Part shown: piece by piece, positions 1 to 6,357 of the stretch
Position numbering within the stretch: position 1 is the stretch's first letter
How the letters are laid out: every line of letters begins with the position of its first letter
Assembly: GCA_029858145.1 (NCBI GenBank)
Contig: JAOUFP010000071.1
Span: 1-9,706 of the forward strand
Origin: Nitrospirota bacterium
GTDB taxonomy: Bacteria > Nitrospirota > Thermodesulfovibrionia > Thermodesulfovibrionales > UBA6898
Length of the DNA: 9,706 nucleotides
Reading direction: 5' to 3'
Made by a program: the position numbers and the translations under genes
The notes under the pieces: generated by a model
Databases searched by the model: none
Seen by the model: the letters and a program-made list of their open reading frames with translations, nothing else
What the model was told of the DNA's origin: nothing

Positions 1-1189
1 GGACAGCACCGTATTTCATTGCTATGAGCTGTCCGAGGCCGCAGGGTTCATACTGTGAGGGCATCAGGAAAAAATCAGCGCCGGCATAAATCAGATGGGC
101 CAGGGACTCCTCAAAGCCTATATTCAAAAAAAACTTTCCTTTATGCCTTTCGGCGGCTTTTTTAAGAAGCATTTCGTAAGCGACTTCGCCCTTCCCAAGC
201 ACAACAAGATTCATGCCCATCGCAACCAATACGTCTATCGAACTCAGGAAAAGATCAACCCCCTTTTGCGAGGAAAGCCTGCTGATTATCGCTGCAATGG
301 GATGTTTCTCTATGGCAAACGCAGCTTTTCGGGATAATTCTTTTCTGCACCTCACCTTCCCGCTCAGATCATCGGCAGCATATTTTGAGGGGATCAGCGC
401 ATCTCTCTCCGGAGCCCAGTCTTCAGCATCAATGCCGTTTATGATCCCGTACAAATCGCCCGCTCTTTTCCTCAGAACCCCGTCGAGTCCGAATCCGTAT
501 TCTGCCTGCTGTATCTCCTGCGCATAAGTCTCACTCACCGTGTTTATGAGATCAGCATAAAGAAGTCCGGCTTTCATCACGTTGAGTTTTCCGTAAAACT
601 CGAGCCGTTCGGGAATGAAATACTCCCTCCCCAGTCCGGCATAGAATAATGTTGACGCTTCAAAAACACCCTGATAGCCCATGTTATGAACAGTAAAGAC
701 TGTCGATGTACCGTCAAAGAGCGAACTGTCTCTATAAAGGGTTTTAAGATAGAGGGGGATCAGTGCCGTCTGCCAGTCATTGCAGTGAATTATGTCCGGT
801 TTAATACGCATTGCGAGGCACAATTCAGGGACAGCCCGGGAAAAAAAGATGAACCTGATCGCATTATCAGCATAGTCGCCCGCAGATGTCCCGTAGAGTT
901 CAGGCCTTCCGTAGAGTTCATCACATTCAATAAAATAAGCGTCCGGCTGGTCTTCTTTTGTGGAGGCAAAAATCCTTCCCTTGTATTGAACAGTCCCGAT
1001 TTTCACCACTATCGTCTTGCCTGTCGCATGCAGTTTATGTCTGCTCTTTATAGCCGCGTAAAGGGGGAGTACGAGAAAAGCCTTCTCGTTTTTCCTGCGC
1101 AACTCCTTCACGAGGGCACCGGCTACGTCTGCAAGTCCTCCTGTTTTGGCATAGGGAACAGCCTCCGGACTTGCGATCAGAATCTTCAT
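1..1189 (-). CDS. glgA: Glycogen (starch) synthase, ADP-glucose type, GT5; 3' end outside window
   Basis: Transfers glucose from ADP-glucose to the non-reducing end of a growing alpha-1,4-glucan in the cytoplasm. The reading frame stays open from an ATG at 1189-1187 to the window edge, giving about 396 residues of a family usually near 480. The N-terminus is MKILIASPEAVPYAKTGGLA, with the KTGGL ADP-glucose-binding motif at residues 15-19, the expected place. Close to the window edge lies the C-terminal GT-B signature MPSQYEPCGLGQL, so both Rossmann halves are present and only the last part is missing. The start ATG overlaps the stop of the upstream galT-like gene (ATGA), implying translational coupling; a GAGG lies about 10 nt before it. 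The family assignment is certain. Glycogen storage as its role is inferred from the family. Confidence 0.96.
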   Translation of the reverse strand, partial: MKILIASPEAVPYAKTGGLADVAGALVKELRRKNEKAFLVLPLYAAIKSRHKLHATGKTIVVKIGTVQYKGRIFASTKEDQPDAYFIECDELYGRPELYGTSAGDYADNAIRFIFFSRAVPELCLAMRIKPDIIHCNDWQTALIPLYLKTLYRDSSLFDGTSTVFTVHNMGYQGVFEASTLFYAGLGREYFIPERLEFYGKLNVMKAGLLYADLINTVSETYAQEIQQAEYGFGLDGVLRKRAGDLYGIINGIDAEDWAPERDALIPSKYAADDLSGKVRCRKELSRKAAFAIEKHPIAAIISRLSSQKGVDLFLSSIDVLVAMGMNLVVLGKGEVAYEMLLKKAAERHKGKFFLNIGFEESLAHLIYAGADFFLMPSQYEPCGLGQLIAMKYGAV

Positions 1190-2184
1190 GAAATTTTCGC
1201 CTCGCGCATAAACCTGGCAGACTCTTCAGGAGGCGTCGGATTTATATAAAATCCCGAGCCCCACTCAAATCCCGCGATCTTCGTCAGTTTGGGGACAATC
1301 TCAATATGCCAGTGATAGTAATCATTCACTTCATCATAAAAAGGAGAGGTATGGACAATAAAATTATAGGGAGGGGTATCAAGGATTCTGTCCATCTGCC
1401 TGAGTGTTCTTTGAAGTATCTCCGCAAGATCGGAAAAATTCTTGTCCGGAGGACTGAACATGGACATATGCTTCTTGGGAAGTATCCATGTCTCAAAAGG
1501 TGCCCGGGGAGCAAAAGGTGAAAGAGCGACGTACTGTGCATTCTCGTATATTACCCGCTTTCCGTCGGAAAGCTCCTGGTTGATAACATCACAAAAAATG
1601 CATCTTTCCTTGATTTCGTAATGCTGACGTGAGGCGTCAAGCTCTTCCTTAACAAGCTTGGGGATAATCGGCAGGGCTATGATCTGGGTATGCGTATGCT
1701 CAAGAGTTGCACCTGCAACCTCACCCTCATTTTTGAATATCAGGGCGTATTTAAAGCGCTGATCCTTCTTGAGATCAGAATGCCTCAGGAAATATGCCCA
1801 CAAGACATCCTCGACAGCTTTTTGCGGCATGGTCGAAAGAGACAAATTATGCTTGGGCGTTTCAACAATGACTTCGTGCGCACCAATACCGTTCATTTTG
1901 TCGAATAAGCCTTCACCGGTCTTTCCAAGCTCTCCGTAAATCTGAAGCGCAGGAAATTTGTTCGGCATGACCCTCAATGTCCATCCGGGCGCATTGGCCT
2001 GAGAGCCGGCAGGTCTGAACGCCATTATCTCAGGCGGTGTCGTATATTCATTCCCGGGACAGAAGGGACAGAACCCCCCCTTTTTTCTCTGTGAAGGGGA
2101 AACAAAGTCGGTCGGCCTTTTCCCTCTTTCTATTGAAATGATAACCCATCTGCCGACTATAGGGTCTTTCCTTAATTCAGGCAT
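1186..2184 (-). CDS. galT: Galactose-1-phosphate uridylyltransferase-family protein (HIT superfamily), possibly an ADP-glucose-acting enzyme
   Basis: A 332-residue nucleotidyl transferase of the GalT branch of the HIT superfamily. Two HIT-like halves are visible. The first has CPFC at 39-42, H103/H112 and the active-site stretch H163-T-H165-T-Q; H165 matches the nucleotidylated histidine and C39, C42, H163 and one earlier His would bind zinc. The second has CIFC at 195-198 and HWH at 291-293. The family nucleotidylates the histidine with UDP-glucose and passes UMP to galactose-1-phosphate. The active site is HTHTQ rather than the HPHGQ of the E. coli enzyme, and the next gene is glgA, with no galK or galE in view. 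Plant and archaeal-like relatives include an ADP-glucose phosphorylase, so a role in ADP-glucose/glucose-1-phosphate exchange is possible. The start is supported by GGAGG 4 nt upstream of ATG. Family is sure; substrate is not. Confidence 0.9.
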   Translation of the reverse strand: MPELRKDPIVGRWVIISIERGKRPTDFVSPSQRKKGGFCPFCPGNEYTTPPEIMAFRPAGSQANAPGWTLRVMPNKFPALQIYGELGKTGEGLFDKMNGIGAHEVIVETPKHNLSLSTMPQKAVEDVLWAYFLRHSDLKKDQRFKYALIFKNEGEVAGATLEHTHTQIIALPIIPKLVKEELDASRQHYEIKERCIFCDVINQELSDGKRVIYENAQYVALSPFAPRAPFETWILPKKHMSMFSPPDKNFSDLAEILQRTLRQMDRILDTPPYNFIVHTSPFYDEVNDYYHWHIEIVPKLTKIAGFEWGSGFYINPTPPEESARFMREAKIS

Positions 2185-2235
2185 ATACCCTCCGGATAAA
2201 ATTAAGGAACCAGGAGGCAGGCTTTCCCTGCTTCC
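2185..2235 (-). promoter_or_regulatory. galT leader RNA with two mutually exclusive hairpins, one masking the ribosome binding site
   Basis: Read on the minus strand, 2235-2227 (GGAAGCAGG) pairs with 2221-2213 (CCTGCCTCC) around a GAAAG loop: 8 of 9 pairs, one A-C mismatch. The CCTCC of that 3' arm (2217-2213) can instead pair with the galT Shine-Dalgarno GGAGG (2193-2189), extended by GG (2211-2210) with CC (2195-2194) across a bulged U. The two folds compete for the same CCTCC. This resembles a translational on/off switch or RNA thermometer, but the leader is short and no known riboswitch aptamer is recognised. The pairing is seen; regulation is inferred. Confidence 0.4.
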
Positions 2236-2282
2236 CTAATCCCTTTTATTAAAAAATAAAAATCTTTAAATACATATATTTG

Positions 2283-2305
2283 AGCCTATTATATCATAAT
2301 AGGCT
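2283..2305. promoter_or_regulatory. Perfect 10-bp inverted repeat overlapping a putative extended -10 promoter for galT-glgA
   Basis: The arms AGCCTATTAT and ATAATAGGCT are perfect complements separated by 3 nt (ATC). On the minus strand the repeat contains TGATATAAT (2296-2288), an extended -10 element (TG-n-TATAAT) pointing toward galT; TGGACA at 2319-2314 is a possible but badly spaced -35 (20 nt). Neither neighbour is transcribed into this point, so a terminator is unlikely. A dimeric repressor bound here would cover the promoter. Operator function is inference; the symmetry is seen directly. Confidence 0.55.
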
Positions 2306-2447
2306 ATCATATCTGTCCAGTATAGAAACATTGAGAAGGCCGAACGCCTCACAAACACACCAAACCGGCGCGATCAGTAGCCACCGTTATGGCAGGTCTT
2401 CGTATTCGCGCCTTTCTTCGCAATTATTTTGGCCGGCAGTGATAAGA

Positions 2448-2453
2448 TATAAT
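2448..2453 (+). promoter_or_regulatory. -10 element (TATAAT) 5 nt before the ATG; candidate leaderless promoter of the RNase Z-like gene
   Basis: A consensus TATAAT is followed by TACTG and then the ATG at 2459. Transcription starting the usual 6-7 nt downstream would begin at or within the start codon. No Shine-Dalgarno is visible before the ATG, and no convincing -35 is found 16-18 nt upstream. Confidence 0.4.
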
Positions 2454-2458
2454 TACTG

Positions 2459-3430
2459 ATGAAACCTGTTTTTCATTGCAAGCTGATTAATAATTACTTC
2501 GATGATCCTTGTCTTCTCGTCAGAATACTGCACGAAAAAAAAGCTCTGCTTTTCGATCTTGGCGACATACATAAAATAAAACCATCTGATTTATATAAAA
2601 TCACCGATGTTTTTGTGACCCATACCCATATGGACCACTTCATAGGCTTCGACACGCTCCTCAGGGGGGTCCTGAGAAAGGATACGCCCTTAAATATTTA
2701 CGGCCCGTCCAGTATCCTTCCCTGCATCCAGGGAAAGCTGAAAGGGTATACCTGGAACCTCATAGAGGATTATCCGACGGAAATACATGTTTTTGCATAT
2801 AACGGCAACCATGTGTCTCATTCTGTTTTCGCGGCAAAAAACGGTTTTAGGAAACAGACGGTATCGAAGAGCAAGTCAGACGGCCTCCTCCTCAAAAATC
2901 CTCTGTTTGCTGTGCGCGCAGTCAGACTTGACCACGGCATTCCCTGTCTTGCCTATTCACTTGAGGAAGAATTTCATATCAACATAGATAAAGCACTGCT
3001 CATCAGAAAAGGGCTTTCGGTCGGCGCCTGGTTAAACGATTTCAAAAGAATATTGAGAGAACATCCCGGAGATGAAAACCAGACAATCCGTATAGGCGAT
3101 AAATCGTACGGAGTTTTGGAACTCTCCGACATTGCCAGAATAACCAGGGGGCAAAAAATATCCTATGCCACAGATATAGCGATAAGTCAGAATAATCTGG
3201 ACAGGCTGAGCAGACTCATAAAGGGGTCCGACATCTTTTTCTGCGAAGCCTATTTTCTCGAAGAAGACCTTAAGCGGGCTGTCGCCAGAAGTCACCTGAC
3301 AGCCAAAACCGCAGGTGCCCTGGCAAAAAAAGCGGATGTAAAGAAATTGGAACTGATGCATTTCTCTTCAAAATACAGAGATTTCCCCGATAAAGTCATT
3401 CATGAGGCGATGAGGGAATTTTGCGGCTGA
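2459..3430 (+). CDS. RNase Z-like metallo-beta-lactamase-fold hydrolase
   Basis: A 323-residue MBL-fold metal hydrolase of the RNase Z (ElaC) type; RNase Z cuts the 3' trailer from tRNA precursors in the cytoplasm. The two-zinc site is intact: H55-T-H57-M-D59-H60, H159 in LDHGIP, D239 in YATDI, H279 in a SHLTAKTAG segment like the family's HST motif, and H301 in MHFSSKYRD like the family's HFSxRY. Length suits bacterial RNase Z (about 305-330). A lysine-rich stretch (residues 127-146) lies between the ligand blocks. The N-terminus, with LLFDLGD early, starts as family members do, supporting this ATG even though no ribosome binding site precedes it. It stands alone, divergent from galT and convergent with the DUF116 gene, so context gives no help. 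True tRNase activity versus another phosphodiesterase activity cannot be settled here, so no symbol is given. Confidence 0.85.
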   Translation: MKPVFHCKLINNYFDDPCLLVRILHEKKALLFDLGDIHKIKPSDLYKITDVFVTHTHMDHFIGFDTLLRGVLRKDTPLNIYGPSSILPCIQGKLKGYTWNLIEDYPTEIHVFAYNGNHVSHSVFAAKNGFRKQTVSKSKSDGLLLKNPLFAVRAVRLDHGIPCLAYSLEEEFHINIDKALLIRKGLSVGAWLNDFKRILREHPGDENQTIRIGDKSYGVLELSDIARITRGQKISYATDIAISQNNLDRLSRLIKGSDIFFCEAYFLEEDLKRAVARSHLTAKTAGALAKKADVKKLELMHFSSKYRDFPDKVIHEAMREFCG

Positions 3431-3484
3431 CCGTCCCTTGAACCCGGGCGTTCAGCACAACTTCAATCGGGAACCAACGGTGTT

Positions 3485-4018
3485 TCAATCGCAGTCCCGG
3501 CTGAAGAAGTTTATCGCATCTTTAACCTTATCAAGATCAACACGGGTGTTAAAGCAAGGTCCGTATGGCCGGTCATTCGTTATACCGAGAATAGGGAACG
3601 GATAGGTATCTACCAGGCCGCTGGAGAGGTCTCTTTCGCAGGCCACTGCAACTATCGCCTCGGGCCTGACTTCCTTAACGATCTTTCTCGCGATGGTGCC
3701 GCCGGTAGCGACAAATAATTCAAGGCTGTTTTCCTCGGCGATCTCGATAAGATCCTTTATTTCACACCTGCCGCATCGTTCGCAATTGTAAATGTTATGC
3801 GTAAGCCGTATGGTGCACTCATTCATCTGAATACAATGCGGCAGAAGGAGCAGTATTTTTTTTGTCTTCGGTCTTTCAGCCCGGACAAGCCTATTGTTTA
3901 TATGTATGACGGACCGCTGAAAACCTTCTTTCCTGCTTTTGAAAAAGGCGCTTAAAAACATGAGGACAGGATAATAGACCCTCAGGACAACTCCCCTCAG
4001 CATCCTATAGGGCGTCAA
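3485..4018 (-). CDS. DUF116 family protein, cysteine-rich, N-terminal hydrophobic segment
   Basis: A 177-residue protein of unknown biochemical function that I recognise as DUF116. Residues about 8-27 form a hydrophobic helix that may anchor it to the membrane. The rest carries the family's cysteine pattern: C62 in LLPHCIQ, C68, then C79-x2-C82-x2-C85 in NCERCGRC, C127 in ACERDL and C155 in GPCFNT, which looks like a metal or iron-sulfur site. I use a TTG start at 4018 because AGGAGG lies 9 nt upstream, inside the end of fmt; an ATG at 4003, one base after the fmt stop, would be too far from it. It overlaps fmt by 14 nt and is the last gene of def-fmt-DUF116, which suggests co-expression. A link to formyl-methionine metabolism is guilt by association only. 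Intact and full length for the family. Confidence 0.88.
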   Translation of the reverse strand: MTPYRMLRGVVLRVYYPVLMFLSAFFKSRKEGFQRSVIHINNRLVRAERPKTKKILLLLPHCIQMNECTIRLTHNIYNCERCGRCEIKDLIEIAEENSLELFVATGGTIARKIVKEVRPEAIVAVACERDLSSGLVDTYPFPILGITNDRPYGPCFNTRVDLDKVKDAINFFSRDCD

Positions 4019-4937
4019 AAAATGCCCCCTCCTTTAAATGTCTCCCATGCATAAAGGCAGCAGCGGTCATTATCTTTTTCCCTTCGGGCTTTACCTCGGA
4101 TACTGCCAGTATCCCCCTGCCGGTGCCGACAAGAATCTCATTTCCGGAAATCTTTTCTATACGCCCCCCGGCTCCCCCGTTACTATCATGAGCAACTGCT
4201 GCTTTTATAAAATTGATTTTTTCGCCGTTCATGGAGCAGTATGCGCCGGGCCATGGATATGTACCCCTGATCAGGTTCACTATTTCACGAGCAGATAAAG
4301 ACCAGTCAACCCTCCCGTTTTCCTTCTTCAGCGGAGGGGCATAACTGACCTCGCTACTTTGCGGCAGGGGCTTGATCCGCTTATCCTTCACCCCCTGAAG
4401 AGTCTTTATGAGGAGAGACGCACCTATCATGGAAAGCCTCTGGGCAAGGGTAACGGCATTATCTTCATCATATATGTCCACTTCTTCTTTTAAAAGTATA
4501 TCTCCGGTATCCAGTCCCTCATCCATAAGCATCGTGGTGACGCCCGTTTTATCCTCTCCATTAATAAGTGCCCATTGTATCGGAGCCGCCCCGCGATAAG
4601 CAGGTAGCAGCGACGCGTGCACATTTATACACCCAAGATGAGGAAGTTTCAGCAAAGAAGGAGGAATAATCCTGCCGTACGCGACTACAACGATACAATC
4701 GGGATCAAGCCTTGTGATATCTTCAAGAAATGCAGGCGTCCTTATGCCTGATGGCTGCAAGACGGCCAACCCCCTGGAAAGGGCATACTCTTTCACCGGA
4801 GGTTGTGACAATTTATGCCCCCTGCCCTTTACCTTGTCCGGCTGAGTCACCACAGCCGGGACCTCCTCTCCCGATTCAAGAAGCGCCCGCAGGGAAGGAA
4901 CAGCAAAATCAGGAGTCCCGAAAAAAATAGTTTTCAT
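4005..4937 (-). CDS. fmt: Methionyl-tRNA formyltransferase
   Basis: Formylates Met-tRNA(fMet) with 10-formyltetrahydrofolate, producing the initiator for translation. All expected parts are present in 310 residues (family about 310-315). The N-terminal Rossmann-type domain starts MKTIFFGTPDFAVPSL. The catalytic triad is N105, H107 and D143 within INVHASLLPAYRGAAP and DEGLDTGDI. The C-terminal tRNA-binding OB-like domain begins around 205 and contains DWSLSAREIVNLIRG and the YPWPGAY segment. It follows def by 15 nt and overlaps the DUF116 gene by 14 nt, giving an operon that both adds and removes the formyl group. The start has no clear Shine-Dalgarno; a TATTTT hexamer lies 5 nt before ATG. 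Nothing is missing or broken. Confidence 0.97.
   Translation of the reverse strand: MKTIFFGTPDFAVPSLRALLESGEEVPAVVTQPDKVKGRGHKLSQPPVKEYALSRGLAVLQPSGIRTPAFLEDITRLDPDCIVVVAYGRIIPPSLLKLPHLGCINVHASLLPAYRGAAPIQWALINGEDKTGVTTMLMDEGLDTGDILLKEEVDIYDEDNAVTLAQRLSMIGASLLIKTLQGVKDKRIKPLPQSSEVSYAPPLKKENGRVDWSLSAREIVNLIRGTYPWPGAYCSMNGEKINFIKAAVAHDSNGGAGGRIEKISGNEILVGTGRGILAVSEVKPEGKKIMTAAAFMHGRHLKEGAFFDAL
4028..4033 (-). promoter_or_regulatory. Shine-Dalgarno AGGAGG deciding the TTG start of the DUF116 gene
   Basis: On the minus strand AGGAGG sits 9 nt upstream of the TTG at 4018-4016 and inside the fmt coding region. It favours TTG over the ATG at 4003, from which it is 24 nt away. Confidence 0.65.
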
Positions 4938-4952
4938 GTAGTAAAATAGGTA

Positions 4953-5462
4953 TTACTTATTCAGCTTCTGTATTTTTTTTTGACGTTTCTTAAAAAATTC
5001 CCTCTTAATCGGACTTATCCTGTCAATAAGCAAAATGCCTTCGAGATGGTCGATTTCGTGCTGCAGCGCGATCGCGAGGAGATCAGCCCCTTCTATTTCT
5101 ATAGACTCCCCTTCCCTGTTCTGAGCTCTTACCAATACTTTTTCAGCCCTCTTCACATTCGCTGTATATTCGGGGATACTCAGACAGCCCTCTTCAAATT
5201 CAATGCTTCCCTCAGATTCTACAATAACCGGATTAATGAGCACCAGCAACGGCACCTTCTCGTCTTTTGTGCTTATATCAATAACCGCAAGCCTTTTTGA
5301 TTCTCCCACCTGGGGAGCTGCAAGACCGACACCCGGGGCGGCATACATCGTCTCGATCATATCGTCTATAAGCACCTGGAGCTCCTGATCAAAGGCAGCA
5401 ACTGGCAAGGCCTTCTGTTTTAACACTTTTTCAGGGTACTTTCTTATTTCCAAAATAGCCAT
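4953..5462 (-). CDS. def: Peptide deformylase
   Basis: Removes the N-formyl group from the initiator methionine of nascent proteins at the ribosome. All three metalloenzyme motifs are intact in 169 residues: motif I GVGLAAPQ (44-51), motif II EGCLS (91-95, metal ligand C93) and motif III QHEIDHL (134-140, metal ligands H135 and H139, catalytic E136). The lysine-rich C-terminal tail (151-169) is typical of longer bacterial forms and may help ribosome binding. It is the first gene of the def-fmt-DUF116 operon and divergent from the lipoprotein gene. No Shine-Dalgarno precedes the ATG at 5462; instead TATAAT lies exactly 5 nt upstream, so the mRNA may be leaderless. The start fits the family N-terminus (MAILEIRKYPEKVLKQ). 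Confidence 0.97.
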   Translation of the reverse strand: MAILEIRKYPEKVLKQKALPVAAFDQELQVLIDDMIETMYAAPGVGLAAPQVGESKRLAVIDISTKDEKVPLLVLINPVIVESEGSIEFEEGCLSIPEYTANVKRAEKVLVRAQNREGESIEIEGADLLAIALQHEIDHLEGILLIDRISPIKREFFKKRQKKIQKLNK

Positions 5463-5467
5463 TAATA

Positions 5468-5497
5468 ATTATAAACCATTTCGTCACTCCCGGTCGA
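5468..5497 (-). promoter_or_regulatory. Putative promoter of def (TCGACC, 18 nt, TATAAT), with -10 ending 5 nt before ATG
   Basis: On the minus strand a perfect -10 TATAAT (5473-5468) is preceded, 18 nt away, by TCGACC (5497-5492; 4 of 6 matches to TTGACA) and followed by TATTA and the def ATG. The implied transcript begins at or next to the start codon. Confidence 0.5.
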
Positions 5498-5526
5498 CCC
5501 TAATAGGCTGTATCCAAGCCGGTTCA

Positions 5527-5555
5527 TTGCAATTTATCGCAAACAATGTCATTAT
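5527..5555 (+). promoter_or_regulatory. Possible promoter for the lipoprotein-rsmB-rpe transcript (TTGCAA, 17 nt, CATTAT)
   Basis: In the 124-nt divergent gap between def and the lipoprotein gene, TTGCAA (5527-5532) and CATTAT (5550-5555) are spaced 17 nt; each matches the consensus at 4 of 6 positions. The same stretch holds small inverted repeats (CATTGC at 5525-5530 with GCAATG at 5559-5564), which could be an operator. Weak evidence. Confidence 0.25.
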
Positions 5556-5586
5556 TTAGCAATGCCGTACGTAGTGCTCTCACATA

Positions 5587-6354
5587 ATGCATATGGAATT
5601 ATTCGTGATTAATCATAGGTTCAGCACATGTTTTCGCTCCCGGTTTCTTTCGGTCTTCGCTTTCCTAAGCGCCCTGACCCTCCTCTCCTCCTGTGCCCCG
5701 ATAGGCCGTTATCCGTCCATGACCACAGGAGAACCGAAGAACACACTTCCGTTTTTCGATAAAGGCCGAGTAGAAGAACTTTACAGTATAGCAGTCCCTC
5801 CCTTCGCGTCAGATCAGCATAACTGGAATGAACTTGCCGTCGAGATCCTGTCTTCATCGAAGAGAATATCGGTCACACCTTCCAGAAAGATAAATGCCGA
5901 ACTGAAAAACAGTAAAGGAGACCTCTCCTCCTTGCGTCCGGAGGAAAGACCCGGCTTTCTGGCGGCACTTGGAAGGACGGTAAAAACCGATGCGGTGATA
6001 AACGGGGTCATTCTGGACAAAGAGCAGCAGCACGAAATCATTCTCCAGGTCATTTCAGTGAAGGATTCACGTGTCATCTGGTGGCAGGCAATTGATTTTA
6101 ACTTCAGGGGAGACAGTCTTTCACGGGCTGACCAGAAGAAGGTGTTGTCATCACTCCTCTTTCCCTTCCTCGAGCGCGCCGGGATAAAGAAACCACTTTC
6201 ACAACCACAGATGAAAGAGGAGGTGCCTTCCGGTCTCTCTCCTCAAACAGAAGAACCGTCCGTGACAGAAACCCCGCCGGCGTCGAACCTGGACAAGAAA
6301 CCTGATAAGGGCCGGAAACCCCTGCAAGTGCCTGACGATATCAGCCCGATGTAA
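5587..6354 (+). CDS. Lipoprotein with TolB/CsgG-like domain and proline-rich tail
   Basis: A 255-residue predicted lipoprotein. Residues about 20-35 are a hydrophobic signal segment ending in the lipobox LSSC, with C36 the likely lipidated residue; the residue after it is Ala, compatible with outer-membrane sorting. Residues about 66-170 follow the pattern of small CsgG/TolB-N/LpoB-like domains: IAVPPF near the start, a strand with VTPSRKINAEL, the helix-strand LGRTVKTDAVINGVI (128-142), then QVISVKDSRVIWWQ. Such proteins serve as periplasmic scaffolds in export or envelope assembly, but the exact family is not identified. Residues 201-255 are rich in Pro, Glu and Lys and look disordered. Two ATGs compete (residues 1 and 3); neither has a good ribosome binding site. 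The next gene starts 3 nt after its stop, so the two are surely co-transcribed. The lipoprotein call is firm; function unknown. Confidence 0.82.
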   Translation: MHMELFVINHRFSTCFRSRFLSVFAFLSALTLLSSCAPIGRYPSMTTGEPKNTLPFFDKGRVEELYSIAVPPFASDQHNWNELAVEILSSSKRISVTPSRKINAELKNSKGDLSSLRPEERPGFLAALGRTVKTDAVINGVILDKEQQHEIILQVISVKDSRVIWWQAIDFNFRGDSLSRADQKKVLSSLLFPFLERAGIKKPLSQPQMKEEVPSGLSPQTEEPSVTETPPASNLDKKPDKGRKPLQVPDDISPM

Positions 6355-6357
6355 GAG

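Noticed and set aside
686..1249. 187-codon open frame on the plus strand
   Set aside because: It lies opposite glgA, whose minus-strand translation matches glycogen synthase throughout. The plus-strand product resembles nothing.
2283..2305. Inverted repeat as a rho-independent terminator
   Set aside because: No gene is transcribed into it from either side, the arms are AT-rich and there is no adjacent T-run of the right polarity.
2306..2447. Possible small RNA or gene in the rest of the galT/RNase Z-like gap
   Set aside because: No reading frame with a ribosome binding site, no tRNA-like fold and no clear hairpin plus T-run could be supported.
3431..3484. Bidirectional terminator between convergent genes
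   Set aside because: Only a 5-bp stem (TGAAC/GTTCA around 3438-3453) is present, with no T-run on either strand.
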